NCBI RefSeq assembly: GCF_015207665.1
Contig: NZ_JADEWL010000010.1
Location: 1 to 64,000 of the forward strand
Source: Plectonema cf. radiosum LEGE 06105
Lineage (GTDB): Bacteria; Cyanobacteriota; Cyanobacteriia; Cyanobacteriales; Nostocaceae
Length of the DNA: 64,000 bases
Direction: 5' to 3'
Each line of letters starts with the position of its first letter. The stretch's first letter is position 1. Below, piece by piece: positions 9,455 through 16,446 of the stretch. The notes under the pieces are model-generated. The model did no database searches. It saw nothing but the letters and a program-made list of their open reading frames with translations, and was not told the origin of the DNA. A program made the translations under genes and the position numbers.

Positions 9455-9814
9455 TCAACTAGCTTTTAACCTATTATCATTACGAATAGATTCAGAAATA
9501 GCTTCTACTAATAATAAACGTTCATTGATAGATAATTGAACAACTAAATTGAATAACATATCTACAGATTTTGTTCCCTGTTTATGAGAAAAATTATTAG
9601 ATGATACTGATAAAGAATAAGTTTTGTTTTTGTTTAAATTATTCTCTAAATCTGTAAGTAGCGATTCTAGGAATAAAGTATCATTACTTAATTCAGAAGC
9701 TTCATCATCAAATTCATCATTATCTTCAATTTCTTCTAACCGTTCGTTATATCTATTAATTAGTTCTTTTAATGCTTCAACAATAAATTTTGTATCTTTA
9801 AATGATAGATTCAT
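9455..9814 (-). CDS. Hypothetical protein, 119 aa, coiled-coil acidic N-terminus
   Basis: Unrecognised. The N-terminal half is highly charged and probably helical or coiled-coil ('ELINRYNERLEEIEDNDEFD'). The C-terminal segment 'LVVQLSINERLLLVEAISES' resembles the short helix found in several small antitoxin-like proteins ('LsxxERLxLvexI'), but no partner toxin gene is adjacent. It lies between the thioredoxin-fold gene and a duplicated copy of that gene's 5' end, so it may have arrived with, or caused, the duplication. It is real by length and composition, with unknown function. Confidence 0.6.
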   Translation of the reverse strand: MNLSFKDTKFIVEALKELINRYNERLEEIEDNDEFDDEASELSNDTLFLESLLTDLENNLNKNKTYSLSVSSNNFSHKQGTKSVDMLFNLVVQLSINERLLLVEAISESIRNDNRLKAS

Positions 9815-9971
9815 AAAAATTAACTTACCTTCGTAAAAGATTCACCAATTAATTTTAAAGCTTCTTTGTATTTAGATATCGGCATATTTTGAGATGGCTT
9901 CCATAACGAATGGTAATCGTGGTAAGGTATTCAGATTTTACGAGAAAAATTTTCTACAATATTTCTTGCTT

Positions 9972-10071
9972 ATCCATCGCTAATTCGTAAGCGTTGAGTT
10001 TGAAACATTTTCAGAATTTGAACTTTCAGTATTCATAAAGTGTGAGTAAAAGTTTTTAGATATTATTTTAA
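9972..10071 (-). pseudogene. Duplicated 5' fragment of the AhpC/TSA-like gene
   Basis: Sequence 9972-10071 repeats 9322-9433, the start codon region and first codons of the thioredoxin-fold gene, including 'ATCGCTAATTCGTAAGCGTT', 'GAATTTGAACTTTC' and the upstream 'GTTTTTAGATATTATTTTA'. It carries a small internal deletion and a few substitutions. It holds only the first roughly 25 codons and so is a fragment without function as a gene, although it also copies the upstream promoter region. Confidence 0.8.
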
Positions 10072-10178
10072 CTATGGGATTAAATTGGATTAGACACGAA
10101 AAGCAAAGCTAATTTTTCAAAATAATCTATATTAATCGTGTCTTAACCCAACATGAGTATTGTAAAAAAATCTACGAA

Positions 10179-11072
10179 TCAATTTATTTGAATCGGCTGT
10201 TTTCTACCGATAGCAACAGATATTACAACAATTATTGCAGTAAAAATCATTAAATAAGTAATCTTTTCTTTAAGAAATAAAGCAGATAATAAAATACTTA
10301 AAAATGGTTGCAGTAACTGTATCTGACTGACTCTAGCAATTCCACCTATCGCTAATCCACGATACCAAGCAAAGAAACCGAGAAACATACTGATAATACT
10401 TACATAACCAAAGCCTAACCATGCATTAAGAGAAGCACTAATACCTTTTTCTAATATGATTAAAGCTACAGGAATAATTAATATTGGTACAGAAAATACC
10501 AAAGCCCAACAAATAACCTGCCATCCTCCAAGAGTTTTGGCTAATTCCCCTCCTTCAGCATAGCCAAATGCAGCTGCTATTACAGCCACAATTAAAAATA
10601 TATCAGCAAACTGAATTGTTCCATTACCTTCAATCAATGCAAAGGTAACAATCGTTGTACTTCCCAAAAAACTTGCAATCCAAAAGCCTAAAGATGGTTT
10701 CTCGCCCATACGGAATGTTGCGACTATTGCAGTAGCTAAAGGCAAAATTCCCGTCACAATTGCTCCATGTGAAGCCGGTAATTGTTGCATAGCCCAAGCA
10801 GATAATAAAGGGAATCCAATAATTACTCCTCCCACAATAATTCCTAAGCTTTTCCAATATTGTCGATGTGGTATTGGTTGCCGAGTCAATCGTAAAAGTA
10901 CTATAGCAAAAGCCGCAGCAATAACCGCTCGTCCTAAACCAACAACAATAGGGTCAAAATTTGTTACAGCAATTCGTGTTGCTGGTAATGTTCCACTAAA
11001 TCCGAGAACTCCAAAAAAACCATATATTAATCCAATGGTTTCATGATTAATTTTGGTAATATTTTTACCCAT
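10179..11072 (-). CDS. EamA/DMT-family transporter
   Basis: A 297-aa integral membrane protein with ten predicted hydrophobic segments in two homologous EamA halves ('GLIYGFFGVLGFSGTLPATR' near the N-terminus and 'GYVSIISMFLGFFAWYRGLA' in the second half). The family exports amino acids, metabolites or drugs. It is divergent from a MocR-type regulator, with an operator-like cluster between them, which suggests that the regulator controls this exporter in response to an amino compound. The substrate is unknown. Confidence 0.88.
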   Translation of the reverse strand: MGKNITKINHETIGLIYGFFGVLGFSGTLPATRIAVTNFDPIVVGLGRAVIAAAFAIVLLRLTRQPIPHRQYWKSLGIIVGGVIIGFPLLSAWAMQQLPASHGAIVTGILPLATAIVATFRMGEKPSLGFWIASFLGSTTIVTFALIEGNGTIQFADIFLIVAVIAAAFGYAEGGELAKTLGGWQVICWALVFSVPILIIPVALIILEKGISASLNAWLGFGYVSIISMFLGFFAWYRGLAIGGIARVSQIQLLQPFLSILLSALFLKEKITYLMIFTAIIVVISVAIGRKQPIQIN

Positions 11073-11129
11073 TTTACTGTTAATAATTCAATTTTAAATC
11101 AATTTCACTCATAATTAATTATCTGAAAA

Positions 11130-11207
11130 GGTACAGATTAACTAAATTTGACTAGTACAGTTATGAATAAATGTAACTGTTCTAGCCAAAAAACTCTTAA
11201 CTGTACC
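11130..11207. promoter_or_regulatory. Candidate MocR operator cluster between EamA and MocR genes
   Basis: Four half-sites form two nested inverted pairs. The outer pair is GGTACAG (11130-11136) with CTGTACC (11201-11207). The inner pair is GACTAGTACAGTT (11150-11162) with AACTGTTCTAGCC (11175-11187), 11 of 13 positions complementary. The half-site spacings of about 20-26 bp would put them on similar helix faces. The position between divergent genes fits autoregulation by the MocR protein plus control of the exporter. Confidence 0.6.
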
Positions 11208-11264
11208 GTGTATAGCGCTAAAAAATCGCGTATATTACAGATAACGATTTATCAATACTTAGCC

Positions 11265-12725
11265 GTGAAGATTCCTTTAGATAGAAAGTCACGCAAACCG
11301 ATATATTTACAAATTAAAGATAGAATCAGTCGTTTGATAAAATCTGGAGCATTGCAACCAGAAGAACGTTTACCTTCAATTCGTTGTTTAGCAGAAAAGT
11401 TGCAAGTAAATAAATTAACAATTCTGGAAGCTTACAGTATTTTAGAAGCGGATGGAATTATTTTTGCTCGTCAGGGTTCCGGCTATTTTGTTAATCAATC
11501 AAATACTATTTATACTAATATAAAATCAACTTTTGCACCAGCACAAAACGTAATTATTTCCGAAGGTGCAGGAAATTCTTTTTTTGAAATTCATATGAGT
11601 GCTGTACAAGCACAAGCTAAAAAAGAAATAATTAATTTTAGCTATGGTGTACCTCGTCCTCCTCAAGATATAGCATTAATTGGTAGACGTACAATCACCA
11701 ATGCTGTTGATAATTTATTTGCTTACGATGTACCTCAAGGACAATTAACTTTACGCAAACAAGTCGCTCAAATTTTGGTACAACAAGGATTAGAAGTCAC
11801 GTCAGAAAATTTGATTATTACCAACGGCTGCGAACAAGCTTTATCACTAACAATGCAATATTATTTGCAAAAAGGTGATTGGGTAATTGTCGAAACTCCA
11901 ACTTATCACGGCGCGATCGCAATTTTAGAAAATATGGGAGCCAGAATAATTGGTATTCCCATGAATGCTGAGGGAATGAATCTTGAATTATTAGAAAAAT
12001 ACCTCAAAAGTCATCGCCCTAAGCTCATTTATACCATCAGTACTCAACACAATCCTACAGGAATCGCTACATCACAAAGCCATCGTCAACAACTTCTACA
12101 ATTAGCAGAACAATACCAATGTCCTATTTTAGAAGATAATGCCTACGAAGGATTAAATTTTGAACCAGTACCACCACCCATCAAAGCTTTAGATAAACAA
12201 GATTTAGTAACTTACGCTGGGACATTTTCTAAAACATTAATCCCCGGTTTAAGAGTTGGCTATATGGTAGTAACGGGAAAACATTATCAACTCTTAGTTG
12301 AACGTAAATTAATGCATGATGTTCACACATCTACAATTTCTCAAGCAATAGTCAGCGAGTATCTGGCTTCCGGACATTATCGCCGTCATCGTAGAAGATT
12401 GCAAACCGAAAACCTTCTCAGTCGTAATACAATGCTACAAGCAATGGAAAATTATTTCCCCCAAGAAGCTAAATGGACAGTTCCGAATGGTGGATTATTT
12501 CTGTGGGTTCAATTACCACTTAATTTTGATATTTCACAAATCCGTAAACAAGCAATAGAACAAAACGTTTTATTCGCTTCAGGTTCGGCATTTTTTCCGA
12601 ATCAACAAGGTTATCCAGCAATGCGACTCAGTTTTTCTAACACCTCAGAAACAGAAATTGAGTTAGGAATCTCTATTTTAGGTAAACTACTTAAAAAGCA
12701 TCTTCTTAGCGTACCTTTGCGCTAA
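11265..12725 (+). CDS. MocR-type transcriptional regulator (GntR winged helix + class I aminotransferase)
   Basis: A PLP-binding transcription factor. The N-terminal GntR winged helix ('PIYLQIKDRISRLIKSGALQ' then 'LPSIRCLAEKLQVNK') is followed by a full fold-type I aminotransferase domain with the PLP lysine in 'YAGTFSKTLIPGLRVGY', the 'NPTG' loop ('STQHNPTGIA') and the arginine of 'PAMRLSF'. I chose the GTG at 11265 because the family starts near this KIPLDRKSRKPIYLQI block. A TTG at 11148 or an ATG at 11163 would add residues that would also overlay the operator palindromes. Downstream phzF is 35 bp away and probably co-transcribed. The last codons come from a 'GCGTACCTTTGCG' repeat. Confidence 0.88.
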   Translation: MKIPLDRKSRKPIYLQIKDRISRLIKSGALQPEERLPSIRCLAEKLQVNKLTILEAYSILEADGIIFARQGSGYFVNQSNTIYTNIKSTFAPAQNVIISEGAGNSFFEIHMSAVQAQAKKEIINFSYGVPRPPQDIALIGRRTITNAVDNLFAYDVPQGQLTLRKQVAQILVQQGLEVTSENLIITNGCEQALSLTMQYYLQKGDWVIVETPTYHGAIAILENMGARIIGIPMNAEGMNLELLEKYLKSHRPKLIYTISTQHNPTGIATSQSHRQQLLQLAEQYQCPILEDNAYEGLNFEPVPPPIKALDKQDLVTYAGTFSKTLIPGLRVGYMVVTGKHYQLLVERKLMHDVHTSTISQAIVSEYLASGHYRRHRRRLQTENLLSRNTMLQAMENYFPQEAKWTVPNGGLFLWVQLPLNFDISQIRKQAIEQNVLFASGSAFFPNQQGYPAMRLSFSNTSETEIELGISILGKLLKKHLLSVPLR

Positions 12726-12743
12726 CCTCCGCGTACCTTTGCG
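12709..12743. repeat. Direct repeat GCGTACCTTTGCG (two copies)
   Basis: Copies at 12709-12721 and 12731-12743, straddling the stop codon of the MocR gene so that the final residues of the protein derive from the repeat. This is a common cyanobacterial short repeat type. Confidence 0.65.
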
Positions 12744-12760
12744 TTTAAAAATAAAAGAAT

Positions 12761-13555
12761 ATGAAACAAACCATCATCCAAGTGGACGCATTTACCAACA
12801 AACCCTTCACCGGAAATCCCGCTGCTGTCTGCGTTTTACCTTCTCCTAAAGATGATGAATGGATGCAAAACGTAGCGCAAGAAATGAACTTATCCGAAAC
12901 CGCATTTTTAGTAAAACAACAAGACGGTTACAATCTACGCTGGTTTACTCCCACAACCGAAGTACCATTGTGTGGTCATGCTACTCTTGCAAGTTCTCAC
13001 GTTTTATGGTCAGAAAATCATCTTTCTCCCAACGAATCAGCCTGTTTTCATACCAAAAGCGGTTTATTAATAGCGAAAAAGCAAGAAGATTGGATTGAGT
13101 TAGATTTTCCTGCTAATTTATCAGAAACAACTTCCACAACTACGGAACTTAATCAAGCTTTGGGAGTACCGATTAAAACAGTAATGAAAAATTCTTTAGG
13201 TTATTTAGTAGAAGTTGAATCAGCAGATTTAGTTAGAAAAATACAGCCAAATTTTACACTTTTAGCAAAACAATTTCCCCAAGTAATTGTTACTAGTATC
13301 GGTGATAATAGCTCAGAATATGACTTTGTTTCCCGCTTCTTTTGTCCGGGATTAGGTATTAATGAAGACCCCGTAACAGGTGCTGCTCATTGCTGTCTTG
13401 CACCTTATTGGAGAAATAAGTTAAATAAAGACGAATTTTTAGCTTATCAAGCATCAAGTCGCGGTGGTGTAGTAAAGGTAAAATATCCTGGAGAAGATAG
13501 AGTTTTTCTCAGTGGACAAGCTGTCACCGTTTTAAGAGGGGAAATAATTTGTTAA
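12761..13555 (+). CDS. PhzF family isomerase/epimerase-like protein
   Basis: A 264-aa protein of the PhzF / diaminopimelate epimerase fold. The start IIQVDAFTNKPFTGNPAAVC is the family signature. The catalytic glutamate lies in 'EMNLSETAFLV', the 'PLCGHATLASSHVLW' block forms the active-site lid, and 'GINEDPVTGAAHCCLAPYW' is the second-domain motif. The family performs isomerisations of phenazine precursors or other unknown acids. Here no phenazine pathway is present, so the substrate is unknown. It follows the MocR gene closely and may act on the same metabolite that the regulator senses or the EamA protein exports. Confidence 0.9.
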   Translation: MKQTIIQVDAFTNKPFTGNPAAVCVLPSPKDDEWMQNVAQEMNLSETAFLVKQQDGYNLRWFTPTTEVPLCGHATLASSHVLWSENHLSPNESACFHTKSGLLIAKKQEDWIELDFPANLSETTSTTTELNQALGVPIKTVMKNSLGYLVEVESADLVRKIQPNFTLLAKQFPQVIVTSIGDNSSEYDFVSRFFCPGLGINEDPVTGAAHCCLAPYWRNKLNKDEFLAYQASSRGGVVKVKYPGEDRVFLSGQAVTVLRGEIIC

Positions 13556-13579
13556 TCAGTAATGGGTAATGGGTAATCA

Positions 13580-13905
13580 CAGAAGTCGGGTTTTTACTAA
13601 AAATATTGGTCACATCAGAAAACACTCATAAAAACCCGACTTCTTACCCCACCGACGACGATTACAGAAGTCGGGTTTTTAGGAAAAATATTTGTCACAT
13701 CAGAAAACACTCATAAAAACCCGACTTCTTACCCCACCGACGACGATTACAGAAGTCGGGTTTTTACTAAAAATATTGGTCACATCAGAAAATACTCATA
13801 AAAACCCGACTTCTTACCCCACCGACGACGATTACAGAAGTCGGGTTTTTACTAAAAATATTGGTCACATCAGAAAACACTTATAAAAACCCGACTTCTT
13901 ACCCA
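13580..13905. repeat. Four tandem 85-bp units, each containing a long hairpin
   Basis: Copies begin at 13580, 13665, 13750 and 13835, exactly 85 bp apart, with only a few substitutions between them. Each contains the inverted arms AGAAGTCGGGTTTTT and AAAAACCCGACTTCT separated by about 35 nt ('actaaaaatattggtcacat...'). Between hairpins lies 'accccaccgacgacgatta'. Single dispersed hairpins with the same arms recur at 33753, 35182, 44603 and, decayed, 34437. No protein is expected; a 64-codon open frame here is repeat translation. Confidence 0.9.
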
Positions 13906-14046
13906 TTAGACATCTCCATTTCGCGTCTCTACAAGGGTTTCAAACAACGCATAATTAATTTCCGGAGATGTCTATTTAAATAATCTTTTATATCTACAAA
14001 TATTTTATCCGCTAGGATTTTTGCTAACATCCATATAGATTAACTA

Positions 14047-15324
14047 TTAAATACTCTTCAAAATACTCAAAATAGAATCATACACTTCCGATAATTCCTC
14101 ATCAGTAATACAATAAGGCGGCATTATATAAAGTACATTTCCTAAAGGACGTAAAAGTAAACCTTTTTCTAAAGCTTTTTCTCTAATTTCCAAACCAACT
14201 TGATTTAAATATCCCGATTCTTGCGTATTTACAATCTCCATCGCTGCAATTGTACCCGTTACTCGCAACTTTTCAACTTTTGAATTTCCATGCAATACTT
14301 CCAAATATTGTAAATGTTTCGCTTCCATACTATTAAAAACAACTTGATTTTCGTTCATCAATTCCCAAGAAGCTAAAGCAGCAGCACATCCTAAAGGATT
14401 AGCAGTGTAACTATGACCGTGATACAGTGTTTTTATCGGGTCATCACTGTAAAAAGTATCGTAAATTTTATCCGAACATACAGTAACTGAAAGCGGTAAA
14501 AAACCTCCCGTAATCCCTTTTGATAAACAAATAACATCCGGTGTAACTTGACTTTTAAGACAAGCAAACCATTCCCCAGTTCTACCAAACCCAGTCATTA
14601 CTTCATCGAAAATCAATAAAGTATCAAATTGCTTAACTACTTGCTGTAATTTCTGCAAAAACTCCACTCTACACATCCGCATTCCACCAGCACCCTGTAC
14701 CAAAGGTTCAATAATAATCCCAGCATACTCTTGAGGATTTTGTGTTAATTTTTCTTTAAATAGAGTTAAAACTGCTTCTTCCCTTTCCTCAATAGAAGTA
14801 TCACCGATGTAAGTCTCAGGGAAAGGTAAAAAATCTACCTCAAACAACATATCAGAAAAAACTTGAGAAAATAGCGATCGCGAACCTACAGACATTGCTC
14901 CAAATGTATCCCCATGATACGCTCCTTGAAAAGCAATGAACTTTTGACGCTGCTGATTTTGATTTACCCAATATTGATAAACCATTTTCAGGGCAACTTC
15001 TACCGCAGTTGAGCCGTTATCGGAATAGAAAACTCGGCTTAATCCATCTGGGAGTTTTTTAACTAACTCTTGTGCCAGTTTTTCTGCTGGTTGATGAGTA
15101 AATCCAGCAAAAATCACCTGCTCCAATTCAATAGCTTGACGATAAATTGCTTCCGCAATCTTAGGATGGGAATGTCCGTGAAGATTCACCCACCAGCTAG
15201 AAATGCAGTCCATAATTTTGCGTCCATCTTCCAACTCCAACCAAATCCCACGAGCCGATATTACCTTTAAAGGTGGAGGAGAAATTTTTGCTTGGGTAAA
15301 GGGATACCAGATGTGGGGATGCAT
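14047..15324 (-). CDS. bioA: Adenosylmethionine-8-amino-7-oxononanoate aminotransferase (BioA)
   Basis: A class III PLP aminotransferase of biotin synthesis that converts 8-amino-7-oxononanoate to 7,8-diaminononanoate with SAM as amino donor. The full-length 425-aa protein starts HPHIWYPFTQ, the BioA hallmark, followed by 'DCISSWWVNLHGHSHPKI', which has the SSWW substrate-binding block. The PLP lysine is in 'CLSKGITGGFLPLS', the cofactor Asp in 'LLIFDEVMTGFGRTG', and 'YHGHSYTANPLGCAA' follows. It is flanked upstream by the 72-bp REP array and downstream by AT-rich sequence. No other bio gene is in the window. Confidence 0.96.
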   Translation of the reverse strand: MHPHIWYPFTQAKISPPPLKVISARGIWLELEDGRKIMDCISSWWVNLHGHSHPKIAEAIYRQAIELEQVIFAGFTHQPAEKLAQELVKKLPDGLSRVFYSDNGSTAVEVALKMVYQYWVNQNQQRQKFIAFQGAYHGDTFGAMSVGSRSLFSQVFSDMLFEVDFLPFPETYIGDTSIEEREEAVLTLFKEKLTQNPQEYAGIIIEPLVQGAGGMRMCRVEFLQKLQQVVKQFDTLLIFDEVMTGFGRTGEWFACLKSQVTPDVICLSKGITGGFLPLSVTVCSDKIYDTFYSDDPIKTLYHGHSYTANPLGCAAALASWELMNENQVVFNSMEAKHLQYLEVLHGNSKVEKLRVTGTIAAMEIVNTQESGYLNQVGLEIREKALEKGLLLRPLGNVLYIMPPYCITDEELSEVYDSILSILKSI

Positions 15325-15368
15325 TGGTTTGATTGGGGGTTTGGATTGGAATATATGTTATCCGATTT

Positions 15369-15656
15369 AATTAACCTGGCGATTAGAAATCGCGGCTACA
15401 CAGACCGGCACCCAACGAAGGTGGGTTATAAAGCAATTTTAATTAACCTGGCGATTAGAAATCGCGGCTACACAGACCGGCACCCAACGAAGGTGGGTTA
15501 TAAAGCAATTTTAATTAACCTGGCGATTAGAAATCGCGGCTACACAGACCGGCACCCAACGAAGGTGGGTTATAAAGCAATTTTAATTAACCTGGCGATT
15601 AGAAATCGCGGCTACACAGACCGGCACCCAACGAAGGTGGGTTATAAAGAATATAA
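15369..15656. repeat. Four tandem 72-bp REP-like units
   Basis: Exact or near-exact copies begin at 15369, 15441, 15513 and 15585. Each unit holds two hairpins: GCGATTagaAATCGC followed by 'ggctacaca', and ACCCAacgaaggTGGGT. As 72 is divisible by three, an artificial open frame of 131 codons crosses the array. The 'CTGGCGATT...AATCGC.GCTACACA' architecture recurs inverted at 15686-15735, next to a REP-type transposase. Confidence 0.9.
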
Positions 15657-15685
15657 TCTATTTTATCCGATTTTTATAAATCTTT

Positions 15686-15735
15686 AGTCCGCGAAGGCGG
15701 ACTTCGTTTGTGTAGCTGCGATTTCAATCGCCAGA
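15686..15735. repeat. Inverted REP unit upstream of the transposase
   Basis: Contains AGTCCGCgaagGCGGACT and GCGATTtcAATCGCCAG. Its reverse complement reads 'ctggcgattgaaatcgcagc' then 'tacaca', matching the left array units. Together the two orientations form a BIME-like pair flanking the 5' side of the TnpA gene. Confidence 0.75.
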
Positions 15736-15765
15736 TTTTTTACCTATTTAAAAAACATTAATAAT

Positions 15766-16179
15766 ATGAGAGCCAATTTCACCCAATTGTATTTACACGT
15801 TGTTTGGGCTACCTGGGACAGATTACCTTTAATCACACCCGATATACAACAAAATATTTACGCTGCAATTATTAAACATTGCCAACAATTACGATGCACA
15901 ATGATTGCTGTCGGCGGTGTTGAAGACCATGTACATTTATTAATAGGTCTTCCTCCTACTTTATCAGTATCTGACTTGATCAAAAATATCAAAGGTAGTT
16001 CTTCACATCTTGTTACTCATGAAATCAAACCCGGCGAATTCTTCAAATGGCAAGGAAGTTATGGAGCATTTACCGTTGGTCATGATGGTATAGATAAAGT
16101 AGCCAACTATATTAGAAATCAAGCAATCCACCACCAACAAAAATCAATAATTCCAACTTGGGAACTAAATCATAACTAA
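15766..16179 (+). CDS. REP-associated/IS200-like TnpA transposase (Y1 HUH)
   Basis: A 137-aa single-domain tyrosine transposase. The HUH metal-binding motif is visible as EDHVHLLIG (His-Val-His), and the candidate catalytic tyrosine lies in 'KVANYIRNQAIHHQ'. The length and single domain match IS200/IS605 TnpA and REP-associated (RAYT) proteins. It is bracketed by REP-like palindromes on both sides (15369-15735 and about 16191-16238) and no tnpB is beside it. It therefore more likely acts on REPs than as an ordinary insertion sequence. The ORF is intact. Confidence 0.88.
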   Translation: MRANFTQLYLHVVWATWDRLPLITPDIQQNIYAAIIKHCQQLRCTMIAVGGVEDHVHLLIGLPPTLSVSDLIKNIKGSSSHLVTHEIKPGEFFKWQGSYGAFTVGHDGIDKVANYIRNQAIHHQQKSIIPTWELNHN

Positions 16180-16190
16180 TCATTTAAACC

Positions 16191-16238
16191 CCTGCTACGG
16201 TGGGTTTCGCTTTTGTAGCAGCGGTTTAAACCGCCAGA
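16191..16238. repeat. REP-like palindrome downstream of the transposase
   Basis: Contains CTGCTAC...GTAGCAG and the perfect palindrome GCGGTTTAAACCGC (16221-16234), ending 'CCAG'. Reverse-complemented it has the same CTGGC/GCTACA architecture as the REP units upstream of the transposase. Confidence 0.7.
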
Positions 16239-16446
16239 TTCAATTATCTATTTTCATCCATCAACGAATAAATTAACCAAAAAACAAACCATTACTAACC
16301 ATTAATTAACTTTCTCTTAAATTTGTGCTATAATATTATTCTTGTCGTTTGTAATATACAACAATAATAATTAGAATCCCCCTCGACCTAAAGGAAGAAG
16401 GGGTTTGTTGTGCTGCACACTGGTGAAAAAAAGAGATAGGGAAAAC

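Noticed and set aside
13692-13886. 64-codon open frame across the 85-bp repeat array
   Set aside because: It is periodic translation of the hairpin repeat (recurring 'SENTHKNPTSYPT'-type peptide); no start signal or homology pattern.
13580-15656. Two regular arrays that could be mistaken for CRISPR
   Set aside because: Units are directly adjacent, with no unique spacers; each unit is a self-complementary hairpin, and no cas gene is near.
15292-15687. 131-codon open frame with four identical 24-residue blocks
   Set aside because: 72-bp REP units are a multiple of three, so a frame stays open by chance; it also overlaps the bioA 5' end on the other strand.
16320-16420. Possible small RNA or terminator with 'ccccctcgacctaaaggaag' near the R3H gene end
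   Set aside because: A TATAAT-like box and a G/C-rich stretch are present, but the stem does not pair well and I could not match it to a known RNA.
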